Positions 16,811 through 26,563 of a stretch of 64,000 nucleotides of DNA are shown here, one piece after another. The stretch spans positions 744,001 to 808,000 of the forward strand of contig OZ247586.1 of assembly GCA_965233855.1 (NCBI GenBank). Direction: 5' to 3'. A program made the translations under genes and the position numbers. Every line of letters starts with the position of its first letter. The first letter of the stretch is position 1. Source of the stretch: Megaera_A sp965233855. Lineage in GTDB: Bacteria; Pseudomonadota; Alphaproteobacteria; Rickettsiales; Rickettsiaceae. The notes below the pieces were generated by a model. That model did no database searches, was not told the origin of the DNA, and was given only the letters and a program-made list of their open reading frames with translations.

Positions 16811-17403
16811 AAAGAGCTTTATTGATCAAAAATACTATTAAGAACTGCTCGTATATTATTGATTTTCATCAATCTGTTGAAGACACTCTATTCCCATTTT
16901 TTATTCTACCATATAGCGAATCTATCTATGAATGGACCACTTATATCGGCCCTAATATTCCAATAATTGACAAACCTATATCACAAAAAATCACCACCCT
17001 TTCGAGCTATGCAAGTACAATAGGAAAATTAGGAGTTACTTTAGAAGTTGGTGGCAGTGGATTTGATTCTTACCAAATTGAACTAGGAACAAAAGTAGCT
17101 GAGAATGTTATACATTCAGCTGACTTAGAAAATTTTAAAATCTCAACTAATCGACTAAAAACATCACTATATACAATTGACTATCATGAAAATTATAATT
17201 CTGGAAAAGTAGTTTTTGCCAAAAAATTTATCAATTTTGAAACTATCAAAAAGAATCAGACTATAGCCCTAAAAGATGAAATAGAAATAAAAGCTCCAAT
17301 TTCAGGACAAATAATTTTATATCCCAGAGACTGGTTTAAAAAAGGCTCTCCTACAGCTCCAGAAGGAGTATTTGTTATTGTAAATAAAAAACATTTTACC
17401 TAA
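16811..17403 (+). pseudogene. Aspartoacylase / succinylglutamate desuccinylase-like gene, 5' end lost to IS6
   Basis: The native sequence begins right at the IS edge; the only in-frame ATG (16798) lies inside the IS inverted repeat and has no ribosome site. The remaining 197 codons keep the second half of an M14-like zinc acylase. YIIDFHQSVEDT holds the third zinc-binding His, and VTLEVGGSGFDSYQ holds the catalytic Glu of the family. A C-terminal beta domain (EIKAPISGQIILYPRD) follows. The N-terminal HxxE zinc site is missing, so the product cannot work. The missing half is not found beside the other IS copies. The end overlaps the Bcr/CflA gene by eight bases, tail to tail. Confidence 0.8.
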
Positions 17404-18619
17404 AACTAGGTTTATACTCACTTTCTTTCCATTTACTTGTGAAATAAAATAATACGATACAGGCCAGTAGCAACATTGCATATAAATAAGCATAATTATT
17501 AATAGTATCACTATGAAAAGTTGATATCAAAAAACTAACAGAAGCAGTAATCATATAGTATAGCGAGCCAAAAATTGATCCAGCTGCCCCTGTTACTTTA
17601 GTATAATTCTCTAGAGCATTACGCAGAAGCATAGGAACCACCAAAGCATGACCCATTAAATGAATTGCCATAGGAACAAACACCATAATAGCTGCAAAGG
17701 TTAAACTACTATTAGAATCAATCAAATATGCACCAATTAGTAGTCCAATACATCCAACAGAGCTAAAACATAAACCTATTGCTTTAATTTTATATATATT
17801 TACATATTTTTTTATTAAATATTTACAAAGCAGACCACCAGCTAAATTAGCTACACTTAATATCAAAAATAACTTACCGTAATCTGATGGTGGCATTTCA
17901 AGACCATCAATAAATATAAAAGGCACTTGTATATAAAACCCAAAACATACGCCATTATATGCTCCAACCATAAAGGCAAAACTCAATAAGAGTTTATCTT
18001 TCAAAGCTGTTCTCAATACATAATAAAATCTATTATTGCGCCCTGCTCCAATATTTGGATTAGTCTCAGGTAGAAATTTTATATATATTAATAATAATAT
18101 TCCAGCTAATAATATTAAAAAGCGGAATACATATTGCCAATGTCCATAATACTCAACTATGTAGCCACCAATTGCTGATCCTATGGAAGGAACCACTGAC
18201 ATAATCATTGAAACACTTGCATATAAGTAAGATAACTCCCAGCCTTTATATGAATCTCTTGCCATTGATTGCGCAATCACAGAACCAACACTTGCACCAT
18301 AGGCTTGGAACACACGCATCATAATAAAAAATTCTATATTAGTAGATAAGCTAATTAAAAAAGTAGAAATAATATAAAAAGAAATACCAAAAAGTACTAC
18401 TGGTCTTCTACCATAAATGTCAGATACACGCCCAAGAGTAAATATTCCTATAGAAAAACCTATGTAGTATGCTGTGGTTGAAAGCTGAGCTATACCACCC
18501 TCGGTATTTAATTTCTCAGCAATTTCTGGAAGAGCAGCAGAATAGATTGTCTCAGTCAAAGTTGAAAGAGAGATTAAGAAATATAATAAAATTGGCTTAA
18601 TCTGCCCAATGACCTTCAT
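17396..18619 (-). CDS. Bcr/CflA-family MFS drug exporter
   Basis: The 407-aa protein has 12 predicted membrane segments. The first third shows family marks: a helix 1 with LPEIAEKL, motif A-like GRVSDIYGRRPVVLFG (about residues 61-76) and QAYGASVGSVIAQSMARD (about 108-125), the Bcr/CflA signature. Members expel chloramphenicol, bicyclomycin or other small molecules with proton uptake; the substrate here is unknown. It lies 14 bases after ychF on the same strand and its end meets the broken aspartoacylase gene. Confidence 0.87.
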   Translation of the reverse strand: MKVIGQIKPILLYFLISLSTLTETIYSAALPEIAEKLNTEGGIAQLSTTAYYIGFSIGIFTLGRVSDIYGRRPVVLFGISFYIISTFLISLSTNIEFFIMMRVFQAYGASVGSVIAQSMARDSYKGWELSYLYASVSMIMSVVPSIGSAIGGYIVEYYGHWQYVFRFLILLAGILLLIYIKFLPETNPNIGAGRNNRFYYVLRTALKDKLLLSFAFMVGAYNGVCFGFYIQVPFIFIDGLEMPPSDYGKLFLILSVANLAGGLLCKYLIKKYVNIYKIKAIGLCFSSVGCIGLLIGAYLIDSNSSLTFAAIMVFVPMAIHLMGHALVVPMLLRNALENYTKVTGAAGSIFGSLYYMITASVSFLISTFHSDTINNYAYLYAMLLLACIVLFYFTSKWKESEYKPSFR

Positions 18620-18633
18620 ATAAAAATTCTAAT

Positions 18634-19728
18634 TTAAACATTGAACCTAAAATGCACTACATCACCATCTTGCATTATATAATCTTTACCTTCAACACAC
18701 ATTTTCCCAAGTTCTTTTGCTTTTGCCTCTGTACCAATTTCTAAAAGCTCCGAGCAACCAATAATTTCTGCTCTAATGAACCCTTTTTCAAAATCAGTAT
18801 GAATGATGCCAGCTGCTTGTGGTGCAAGTGCACCTGTAGAGAAAGTCCAAGCATGCGCTTCTTTAGGACCAACAGTGAAGAATGAATTCAAATCAAGTAA
18901 TGAATAGGCAGATTTAATAATTTTACTTAAACCAGTTTCTTTTAAATCTAAACTTTCTAAAAATTCTTGTTTTTCTTCTTTGCTTTCAAGGGTAGAGATT
19001 TCTTCTTCAATTTTTGATGAAATAACTACACTATTCGCCCCTAATTCTTTTGCCATATCCGCAACTTTTTTAGATTGAGAATTACCAGTCGCTGCCTCAT
19101 GTTCTAATACGTTACAAACAAATAACACAGGTTTAGAAGTCAAAAGCTGAAGATCTTTTAATTCTTTTGCATCTACAGAGCCATGCATTGTACGAACTGA
19201 TTTTCCTTCAGAAAGCACTATCTTACATTTCTCAAGAAGCTCAAGTTGAGAAAGCAAAGACTTATCTGCTCTAGCTTTCTTAGAAAGACCAACAATTCGT
19301 TTTTCGACAGATTCAAGATCAGCAATGATTAACTCTGTTTCAATTACTTCTGCGTCTTCAATAGGATCGATCTTACCATGCACATGCGTAACATCAACAT
19401 CTTCAAAACAGCGCAATACGTGAATAACTGCATCAACCTCTCTGATATGAGATAGAAACTTATTACCAAGGCCTTCACCCTTACTAGCACCTTTAACCAA
19501 TCCAGCAATATCAACAAACTCTATAAAGGCTGGAATAATCTTTGCAGACCCAGCATTTTCAGCTAAATTATCTAGCCTATCATCTGGAACAGAAACAGTT
19601 CCAGTATTTGGTTCAATTGTACAAAAAGGATAATTAGCAGCTTCTGCATTACTACTTTCCGTAAGAGCATTAAATAAAGTAGACTTACCGACATTAGGTA
19701 GTCCAACAATTCCACATTTTAAAGTCAT
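18634..19728 (-). CDS. ychF: Ribosome-associated ATPase/GTPase YchF (Obg family)
   Basis: The 364-aa protein has the P-loop GLPNVGKST at residues 8-16, the G3 region FVDIAGLVKGASKGEGLGN (about 69-87) and a C-terminal TGS domain (HTDFEKGFIRAEI onward). As in all YchF/OLA1 proteins, the NKxD motif is changed (here VCNV), consistent with ATP rather than GTP use. It binds ribosomes and affects stress responses. Length matches the usual 363-365 aa. It may be transcribed with the exporter downstream. Confidence 0.96.
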   Translation of the reverse strand: MTLKCGIVGLPNVGKSTLFNALTESSNAEAANYPFCTIEPNTGTVSVPDDRLDNLAENAGSAKIIPAFIEFVDIAGLVKGASKGEGLGNKFLSHIREVDAVIHVLRCFEDVDVTHVHGKIDPIEDAEVIETELIIADLESVEKRIVGLSKKARADKSLLSQLELLEKCKIVLSEGKSVRTMHGSVDAKELKDLQLLTSKPVLFVCNVLEHEAATGNSQSKKVADMAKELGANSVVISSKIEEEISTLESKEEKQEFLESLDLKETGLSKIIKSAYSLLDLNSFFTVGPKEAHAWTFSTGALAPQAAGIIHTDFEKGFIRAEIIGCSELLEIGTEAKAKELGKMCVEGKDYIMQDGDVVHFRFNV

Positions 19729-19950
19729 AGATAATAAATTACTAGTTTATCGAAAATGGTAATTTAGCATATTTCAGGCAATATTACTAGAAATAAGAAA
19801 TATTGCTATGTATTAATGCTGTGCAGGAAAATGACACTATAGGTTTAGATGTAAGAGATGTCATACCTAACTTTATCAGAAATCCAGAAATACTTTGGAA
19901 TTTTCTTTAGTAAAAAAGTGAGGCTCAGGCATTTTCCTTATTCTCCTCAT

Positions 19951-19980
19951 GGATTCTCATTTGACGCAGGAATGACACTG
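19951..19980. repeat. Dispersed GC-rich intergenic repeat, locus 1
   Basis: In the 275-base gap between pth and ychF, GGATTCTCATTTGACGCAGG followed by AATGACACTG resembles the cores at 40528-40548 and 46861-46890 (GATTCCCGC...GCGGGAATGACAC). The rest of the gap is AT-rich with no gene. A T-run follows on the plus strand. Confidence 0.55.
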
Positions 19981-20004
19981 TTTTTTGTTCTAATATTATT
20001 ATCT

Positions 20005-20577
20005 TTAAATTTTTATAGATGATATTTCTTTCTTAAAATCTTCAACCTCATCAGAACAAAGCAATCCTAACGCCTCAATTATCTTTTCAATAGTAATTGC
20101 TACATCCATCTCTTCTTGCTTAGTAAATTTACCAAGTACAAAGTCCGATATATCATATCTTGGATCTTTTGGCCTACCTACTCCAATTCTAATTCTATGA
20201 TAATTAGCACCGATATGACTATCAATCGATTTTAAACCATTATGACCACCAGAGCCACCGCCAATCTTATATTTAACTCGGCCCAAAGGGACATCTACAT
20301 CATCATGGATAACAATTATATTTTCTGGTTTTAGTTTATAAAATGAAGCTAAAGAACTAACAGAGGTTCCAGAAAGATTCATAAATGTATCTGGCTTACA
20401 TAATATTAACTTACCAAGAACGCACTCACCACTGGCAATTTCCGCTTTAAATTTTGATTTTTCATTCCAGACAAAATTATAGCGGTCGGATATTAAATCC
20501 GCCGCTATAAATCCGATATTATGTCTAGTATCACTATATTTTGCACCTGGATTACCAAGCCCAACTATAAGCATCAT
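20005..20577 (-). CDS. pth: Peptidyl-tRNA hydrolase
   Basis: The 190-aa enzyme recycles peptidyl-tRNA dropped by stalled ribosomes. The N-terminus has GLGNPGAKYSDTRHNIGF, including the Asn and catalytic His (residue 19). KPDTFMNLSG (about 61-70), HDDVDVPLGRVK (about 91-102) and GGSGGHNGLKS (about 107-117) are the other conserved blocks. Its ATG shares one base with the stop of the L25 gene (TAATG), a pairing common in bacteria and consistent with coupled translation. Confidence 0.97.
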   Translation of the reverse strand: MMLIVGLGNPGAKYSDTRHNIGFIAADLISDRYNFVWNEKSKFKAEIASGECVLGKLILCKPDTFMNLSGTSVSSLASFYKLKPENIIVIHDDVDVPLGRVKYKIGGGSGGHNGLKSIDSHIGANYHRIRIGVGRPKDPRYDISDFVLGKFTKQEEMDVAITIEKIIEALGLLCSDEVEDFKKEISSIKI

Positions 20578-21221
20578 TACTTCTCTTTAGTTTTTTCAAC
20601 TGCACCTTCAGAACCTTCAGCACCATCTTCACCATTAGGTTCATCAAGATCAGAAGATTTACCTCTTTTACCAATAATTGAAGCAATCACAAATTCAGGA
20701 TCACCCACAAGATTAGCCCCTTCTGGTAACGAAGCTTCTTTAGCTTTTAAAGAAGAACCAATTTGCATATCAGTTATATCAATTTCAATTTTTCTTGGAA
20801 GATTATCAACAGGGCAAAGAAGAGTAAGAGTTCTTTTAACCGTATTAAAATAACCACCTCTTTTAATACCAATACAAACATCTTTATTAATATAAACTAC
20901 AGGAACTTCCATTTTTTGCATTTTATTTTCTAGGAAAACAAAATCTGCATGACGAACTATTTCAATAGTTGGATGGAGATCAACTGCTTTTGGCAAAACT
21001 TTAAATTTCTTTTGACCAATTTCGAATTGAATAACTTGAGAAATATATTGTGGCTTTCTGTAATATTTTGTTAATTCTTTTTCTTCAACTGCAATCGACA
21101 TTGGTTCTTTACCAGCACCATAAATTGTAGCAGGCACCATTCCTTTTCTTCTTAAGGCTCTTGAAGCCCCTTTTCCCAATTCTTCGCGCATTTCAGCTGC
21201 AAGAGTTAATACTTCACTCAT
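20577..21221 (-). CDS. rplY: Ribosomal protein L25 / general stress protein Ctc
   Basis: The 214-aa protein starts at the ATG at 21221, preceded by GGAGAAAATCAA; a longer reading from 21278 lacks support. The N-terminal L25 domain that binds 5S rRNA includes REELGKGASRALRRKGMVPA (residues 10-29). The C-terminal TL5/CTC beta domain has HPTIEIVRHADFVFL and the GVKRGG-like IGIKRGGYFN. An acidic tail (DLDEPNGEDGAEGSEG) is added. It forms an operon with pth. Confidence 0.94.
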   Translation of the reverse strand: MSEVLTLAAEMREELGKGASRALRRKGMVPATIYGAGKEPMSIAVEEKELTKYYRKPQYISQVIQFEIGQKKFKVLPKAVDLHPTIEIVRHADFVFLENKMQKMEVPVVYINKDVCIGIKRGGYFNTVKRTLTLLCPVDNLPRKIEIDITDMQIGSSLKAKEASLPEGANLVGDPEFVIASIIGKRGKSSDLDEPNGEDGAEGSEGAVEKTKEK

Positions 21222-21432
21222 TTGATTTTCTCCAAAAATTCTAAGTCTGTCTTTATAATGACCATTTTCAATGGCCACAATATATAACTATATGTCCGAT
21301 AATTCAAGCGTTTTTTATAAAAAACTATAAAATGAAAAACTTAGATAATACAATTAAATATTCTATGGATTGATTCATCAATTATTGCTACAATGACTAT
21401 TTAATAAATTCCAACTTTTTAACGCAGCTTCA

Positions 21433-22368
21433 ATGGCAATATTTAGCTTAGTATTCTTTAAAGTCCTTTCATCACTCTTAAGTGTTGTTATTGGCTTTTT
21501 ATCGGGCAAATATTCAAATATTGAAAAAGACAGTATAGCAGCTCTTTTATTTTATTTCGTAGCACCTATCGTATTTTTTTCTATACCTACTAGCACGAAT
21601 CTTACTTTTGCTGCACTAGAAATAACTCTTCTAACCTTCACACTATCAACAATGCTAGGATTTTTTAGCTATTGGTTATATGGGAAAATATGGCAAGATT
21701 CTCATAGAAATATACTTGCCCTTTCAGCTGGAACAGGAAATAGTGGATATGTTGTTCTTCCTGTTGCTACAGTTTTATTTGATGATTATACACTTAGTAT
21801 ATATGCACTAGGATTGATTGGCATTGCTATTTATGAAGCTTCTGTCGGATGCTATTTCTGCGCAAGAAGTGCAAGCACTTTTAAGCATAGTGTTCTAAAA
21901 GTAGCAAAACTTCCCTTGTTAAATGCATTCTTTCTTGGTTGCGTTTTAAGTTTAATAGGCTTTAAACTTCCAGACTTTTTTGATGAATTCGTAAATAATA
22001 TGAAGGGAGCTTTTTCTATTTTAGGAATGGTCACAATTGGACTTGCTCTATCTAAAATCAAAGCATTCAAATTAGATTTCAAATTTATTGGAGCAGCTTT
22101 TGCAAGTAAGTTTGTGTTTTACCCTATATTATTTAATATATTCATTCTAATGGATCGCTTTGTTTTTGGTTGGCTAAACACAGACTATTACAATGCACTG
22201 CAATTACTCTGCGTTGCTCCAATGGCAACTAATGCAATTGTGCTAGCATCACTTTACAAAATATATCCAGAAAAAGTAGCAACAGCAGTGTTGCTTTCTC
22301 TACTTTTTGTTTTAATATATATGCCAATAATGGCAGCAATATTTTTACAAGGAATCAATATAAATTAA
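21433..22368 (+). CDS. AEC-family membrane transporter
   Basis: The 311-aa protein has about ten hydrophobic segments in two bundles of five, the layout of the auxin efflux carrier family. In bacteria these carry malonate, malate or other organic acids. Conserved marks include the helix break LSAGTGNSGYVVLPVA (about residues 96-111) and APMATNAIVLASLY (about 257-270). The substrate cannot be predicted. It precedes trxB by 32 bases on the same strand. Confidence 0.82.
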   Translation: MAIFSLVFFKVLSSLLSVVIGFLSGKYSNIEKDSIAALLFYFVAPIVFFSIPTSTNLTFAALEITLLTFTLSTMLGFFSYWLYGKIWQDSHRNILALSAGTGNSGYVVLPVATVLFDDYTLSIYALGLIGIAIYEASVGCYFCARSASTFKHSVLKVAKLPLLNAFFLGCVLSLIGFKLPDFFDEFVNNMKGAFSILGMVTIGLALSKIKAFKLDFKFIGAAFASKFVFYPILFNIFILMDRFVFGWLNTDYYNALQLLCVAPMATNAIVLASLYKIYPEKVATAVLLSLLFVLIYMPIMAAIFLQGININ

Positions 22369-22400
22369 ACTAATATATATAATCATAGAAGGTCAAAAAC

Positions 22401-23345
22401 ATGGAAAAATCAACAATTAAAGTAAAAGTTTTAATAATTGGATCTGGTCCTGCAGGTCTAAGTGCAGCAATATATGCTGCTAGAGCTGCGCTGGAGCCAA
22501 CTTTAATCCATGGAATGCAACCAGGTGGACAATTAACCATTACGACAGATGTTGAAAATTATCCAGGATTCGCAGAAACCATACAAGGACCATGGCTAAT
22601 GCAAGAGATGGAAAAGCAAGCTGAACATGTTGGCACAAATATGGTTCATGATTACGTTGAAAAAGTTGACCTAAAACACAAACCTTTTAAGGCCTACACC
22701 TCATCTGGCGATATTTATGAAGCAGATAGCGTTGTTATATCAACTGGAGCTCAGGCAAAATGGCTTGACTTAGAATCAGAACAAGAATTTCAAGGTTTTG
22801 GGGTTTCCGGATGCGCGACATGCGATGGTTTTTTCTTTAAAGGTAAAGAAGTTATTGTAATCGGAGGTGGTAATACAGCTGTTGAAGAAGCTTTATACCT
22901 AACAAACCACGCAAGCAAAGTTTATGTAGTACACAGAAGAGATTCTTTTAGAGCCGAGAAAATTCTACAAGATAGATTACTTAGCAACGACAAAATTGAA
23001 GTTATCTGGGATCATACTCTAGAGGAAGTAGTTGGCAATTCTGATCCAAAAGCGGTAACAGGAGTTAAAATTAAAAATGTAAAAACTAATGAAATTAAAG
23101 ATATCACATGTGAAGGAGTCTTTATTGCTATTGGACACAAGCCAAACACTGATATGTTTAAAGATCAAATAGATATGGATGAAGAAGGTTATATAATAAC
23201 AAAAGCTGACTCAACAGCAACAAATATCCCTGGCGTTTATGCAGCTGGTGATGTCCAAGATAAAATATATAGACAAGCAGTAACCGCTGCAGGAACCGGA
23301 TGTATGGCCGCCCTTGAAGCGGATAAATTCCTAAGAGGCGTATAA
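22401..23345 (+). CDS. trxB: Thioredoxin reductase (NADPH)
   Basis: The 314-aa flavoprotein reduces thioredoxin with NADPH and so also supports ribonucleotide reductase (nrdAB in this window). FAD motif GSGPAGLSAAIYAARA lies at about residues 14-29. The redox-active CATCDG is near 139-144, NADPH-binding GGGNTAVEEALYL near 155-167, and the C-terminal FAD motif GVYAAGDVQD near 283-292. Length is typical. It is followed after three bases by dnaB. Confidence 0.97.
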   Translation: MEKSTIKVKVLIIGSGPAGLSAAIYAARAALEPTLIHGMQPGGQLTITTDVENYPGFAETIQGPWLMQEMEKQAEHVGTNMVHDYVEKVDLKHKPFKAYTSSGDIYEADSVVISTGAQAKWLDLESEQEFQGFGVSGCATCDGFFFKGKEVIVIGGGNTAVEEALYLTNHASKVYVVHRRDSFRAEKILQDRLLSNDKIEVIWDHTLEEVVGNSDPKAVTGVKIKNVKTNEIKDITCEGVFIAIGHKPNTDMFKDQIDMDEEGYIITKADSTATNIPGVYAAGDVQDKIYRQAVTAAGTGCMAALEADKFLRGV

Positions 23346-23348
23346 TAA

Positions 23349-24785
23349 ATGACCAAAACACTAACAGAGGATGATTTACAAAGAAAAGTACCAGCAAATT
23401 TCAATGCTGAACAAATGTTGCTTGGTGCAATCTTAATTAATAGCGATTTAATAGAACAAGTTAGTGAGTTTTTAAAACCAGAACATTTTTACGAAGCTTT
23501 ACACCAAAAAATCTATAATGCGATTGAGATTCTAAATGAAAAAGGCCTTAGCTCAACTCCTATTACCATTAGATCAATGCTTGATAAGGAACCACTATAC
23601 CAGGAAGCAAACGGTGATGAGTATCTTATTAAACTAACTACATTAGCTATGGTAGTTATTAATCCACGTGATTATGGAAAAATTATTTACGATCTAGCCA
23701 TTAAAAGAAGCTTAATTCAAATTGGAGAAGAGATAGTTAATGATGCCTATGCATCTACCCTTGAACAAAGCTCTACAGAGCAGCTAGAAACCGCTGAAAG
23801 CAAAATGTATCATTTAGCTAGTGAAGGCATGAATGATAAAGGCTTTGTTGCTATGCGCGACCCAGTAGCTGAATCATTAGAAAGCATTAATAGAGCTATG
23901 AAAAATACCGATCATGTGACTGGTATTTCAACGGGGTTAATGGATTTGGATAACAAATTATCTGGTTTCCAAAATTCTGATCTAGTTATTATAGCAGGAA
24001 GACCTTCAATGGGTAAAACAGCTTTTGCCATTAATTTTGCATTTAATGCTTGCAAAGCACTAGCTACAAAAACAAAAGAAGGAGAAAAGCAACCTTCTGT
24101 TGGTTTTTTCTCTTTAGAAATGTCCTCCGAGCAATTAGCCAGCCGTTTACTTTCAATGATGGCTAGAGTTGATTCTACCAATCTTAGAAGCGGTAAAGTG
24201 AACGAAGAACATTATAATGACTTACGCAAATCTGCTGCAGAGCTTGCTGAAATGCCATTCTTTATCGACGATACTCCAGCTCTAACTATCTCTGCCGTGC
24301 GCGCGCGCGCTAGAAAACTAAAAAGAAAACATAATTTAGGAATTATTTTTGTTGATTATTTGCAGCTTATGAGAGGCTCTTCAAAAAGTGATAATAGAGT
24401 ATTAGAAGTTACAGAAATAACTCAAGGCTTGAAAGCAATTGCCAAAGAATTAAATATTCCTGTTATTGCACTTGCTCAGCTATCAAGAGCAGTTGAACAA
24501 AGAGAAGATAAACGCCCTATTCTATCTGACCTTAGGGAATCTGGCTCTATTGAACAAGATGCAGATGTTGTAATGTTCCTATATCGTGAAGAATATTACC
24601 TTAAAAGAAAAGAACCAGCTCCTGGCGACCCTAAATATGCGGAATGGCAGCAACAGCTTGATAAAGCACATAATATTGCAGAAGTACTAGTTGCAAAGCA
24701 TCGTAATGGGTCAGTTGGAAATGTACAATTATTCTACGTAGATAAATTCTCAAGTATCAGCAACTTAGAGAGAACACATACTTAA
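23349..24785 (+). CDS. dnaB: Replicative DNA helicase DnaB
   Basis: The 478-aa hexameric helicase unwinds DNA at the replication fork. The N-terminal domain begins PANFNAEQMLLGAILIN (about residues 16-32). The RecA-like core has Walker A GRPSMGKTA (about 217-225), Walker B IIFVDYLQLM (about 333-342) and the arginine-finger region of motif H4 (RHNGSVG-type, here KHRNGSVG). No intein is present. The sequence coding VRARARKLKR contains an unusual (GC)6 run at 24299-24310. Confidence 0.97.
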   Translation: MTKTLTEDDLQRKVPANFNAEQMLLGAILINSDLIEQVSEFLKPEHFYEALHQKIYNAIEILNEKGLSSTPITIRSMLDKEPLYQEANGDEYLIKLTTLAMVVINPRDYGKIIYDLAIKRSLIQIGEEIVNDAYASTLEQSSTEQLETAESKMYHLASEGMNDKGFVAMRDPVAESLESINRAMKNTDHVTGISTGLMDLDNKLSGFQNSDLVIIAGRPSMGKTAFAINFAFNACKALATKTKEGEKQPSVGFFSLEMSSEQLASRLLSMMARVDSTNLRSGKVNEEHYNDLRKSAAELAEMPFFIDDTPALTISAVRARARKLKRKHNLGIIFVDYLQLMRGSSKSDNRVLEVTEITQGLKAIAKELNIPVIALAQLSRAVEQREDKRPILSDLRESGSIEQDADVVMFLYREEYYLKRKEPAPGDPKYAEWQQQLDKAHNIAEVLVAKHRNGSVGNVQLFYVDKFSSISNLERTHT

Positions 24786-24804
24786 AAAGCAAGGAGAGAT
24801 CTAT

Positions 24805-25887
24805 ATGGTAAAACCGATAATCTTTGGCATCTCTGGAACTAAACTAACAGATGATGAAATAAATTTATTTAAGAAAAATGAAGCTTTAGGTTTTATTTTA
24901 TTTGCTAGAAACATTGAAGCGAAACAGCAAATTCAAAATCTAACTTCTGAATTAAAAGCTCTATATCCACATAGAAAAACACCAATATTTATTGATCAAG
25001 AAGGTGGCAGAGTTGCTAGAATAAAACCACCAATTGCCAAAACATTATTCCCAAGCGCTGAACATTTCGCCAATGATTATGAATCTAACAAGTCCCAAAC
25101 AAAACTTGAATTGAAATCTAATTATGTGAATTTAATGTCTGAGTTAAAAGAATATGGTATTAACTCACCATGTGCTCCTGTCTGTGATATAAGGATAGAA
25201 GGTGCAAATGATATAATTGGAGATAGAAGCTTTGGTACAGAACCTGAAAAAGTGATTGACCTTTGCAAGAGTGCAATATCTGGAATTCTGCATGCTGGAG
25301 GAATACCCTTTATAAAACACATTCCAGGTCATGGACGAGCTATAGTTGATAGTCATTTTGAGCTACCAATTGTAAACACCCCTCTATCTATTTTAGAGGA
25401 TACAGATTTTGCAGTATTCAAAGGTTTATCTTCTGAAAAAGTTTGGGGCATGACTGCTCACATCATATATGAAGCACTCGATCCTAAAAACACAGCAACA
25501 ACATCTTCAAAAGTGATTCAGTATATTAGGGAAAATATTGGCTTCAAAGGAACTTTAGTTTCAGATGATATATGCATGTATGCACTTCATGGGACTATTG
25601 GAGAGAAAAATGCTACTTTAAAAAGAATATTATCGCTTGCTAAAGATGACAAACCATGGAAAGAAGAATACTCAGAAAAGCTTGAAAAAATGTTTTCCTT
25701 TGATACTCATAACATTGGTAATCCTATTATTATCGAACAATGTGAAAATAAATTACAAGAAATAAAGCCAGAATTCCTTGAAAGTCTTTATAAAGTTACT
25801 AGAATGTCTTTAGATGCTGGATGTGACATTGTGCTTCATTGCAGCGGAGATTTAGAAGAAATGCAAGCTATCTGTAAAGCACTATAA
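24805..25887 (+). CDS. nagZ: Beta-N-acetylhexosaminidase, GH3 (NagZ-like)
   Basis: The 360-aa GH3 enzyme releases N-acetylglucosamine from peptidoglycan breakdown products in the cytoplasm. FIDQEGGRVARIKPP (about residues 61-75), KHIPGHGRAIVDSHFELP (about 172-189, carrying the catalytic loop His) and VSDDICMYAL (about 249-258, with the nucleophile Asp) are family blocks. KHIPGHG replaces the common KHFPGHG. The start is well placed after AAGGAGAGATCTAT. Together with the M23 peptidase and the VanX-like dipeptidase in this window it suggests that a peptidoglycan layer is made and recycled. Confidence 0.9.
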   Translation: MVKPIIFGISGTKLTDDEINLFKKNEALGFILFARNIEAKQQIQNLTSELKALYPHRKTPIFIDQEGGRVARIKPPIAKTLFPSAEHFANDYESNKSQTKLELKSNYVNLMSELKEYGINSPCAPVCDIRIEGANDIIGDRSFGTEPEKVIDLCKSAISGILHAGGIPFIKHIPGHGRAIVDSHFELPIVNTPLSILEDTDFAVFKGLSSEKVWGMTAHIIYEALDPKNTATTSSKVIQYIRENIGFKGTLVSDDICMYALHGTIGEKNATLKRILSLAKDDKPWKEEYSEKLEKMFSFDTHNIGNPIIIEQCENKLQEIKPEFLESLYKVTRMSLDAGCDIVLHCSGDLEEMQAICKAL

Positions 25888-25920
25888 ATCAAACAACAAT
25901 AAAAATTCGGGAGAAATAAA

Positions 25921-26559
25921 ATGACTTATTGCGATCACTCAAATCAAGAAGAATTTCCATTTAAATTGCCAAAACTACCATATGAGAAAGATGCATTTGA
26001 ACCGCACTTCTCTCCAGAGACTTTTGATTATCATCATGAAAAGCACCACAATTCTTATGTAACTAACCTAAATAATCTACTTGAAGATAATAAAGAAATG
26101 ATGGGTATTGACCTTGAGCAAATCATGAAGACTTCTCATAATACAAATAATGCAATTTTTAACAATGCAGCACAAATATGGAATCATTCATTCTTTTGGC
26201 ACTCTATTAAGCCAGGCGCTGGTGGCAAACCTTCAGGAGATATGCTTGATAAAATAAATGAATATTTTGGATCTTATGAAGAATTTGCAAAACAATTTAA
26301 GCAAGCAGCCTTAACTCAATTTGGTAGCGGCTGGGCTTGGTTAGTTTTAAATAACAAAAGCAAATTAGAAATAGTAAAAACTGCCAATGCTGACACTCCA
26401 TTAACTGATGGATTATTCCCACTGATTGCTTGCGATGTATGGGAGCATGCATATTATATAGATTATAGAAATAAGAGACCTGACTATGTATCTATTTTTC
26501 TTGATCATATGATCAATTGGGATTTTGCTTCTATGCACATGCATAGAGCTATGCAATAA
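25921..26559 (+). CDS. sodB: Superoxide dismutase, Fe/Mn family
   Basis: The 212-aa enzyme removes superoxide. Metal ligands are visible: His in YHHEKHHNSYV, His in WNHSFFWHS, and Asp and His in CDVWEHAYYIDY. FGSGWAWLV and AQIWNHSFFW fit the iron type more than the manganese type, though metal choice cannot be proven from sequence. The N-terminus is about 15 residues longer than in E. coli SodB. GGGAGAAATAAA precedes the ATG. It follows nagZ by 33 bases. Confidence 0.95.
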   Translation: MTYCDHSNQEEFPFKLPKLPYEKDAFEPHFSPETFDYHHEKHHNSYVTNLNNLLEDNKEMMGIDLEQIMKTSHNTNNAIFNNAAQIWNHSFFWHSIKPGAGGKPSGDMLDKINEYFGSYEEFAKQFKQAALTQFGSGWAWLVLNNKSKLEIVKTANADTPLTDGLFPLIACDVWEHAYYIDYRNKRPDYVSIFLDHMINWDFASMHMHRAMQ

Positions 26560-26563
26560 ATAC

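Noticed and set aside
5647..16818. Target-site duplications flanking the IS6 and IS481 copies
   Set aside because: The eight bases on each side of the IS6 copies, and of the A/B pair as a unit, do not match, nor do inverted combinations that simple recombination would give. IS481 flanks also fail to match.
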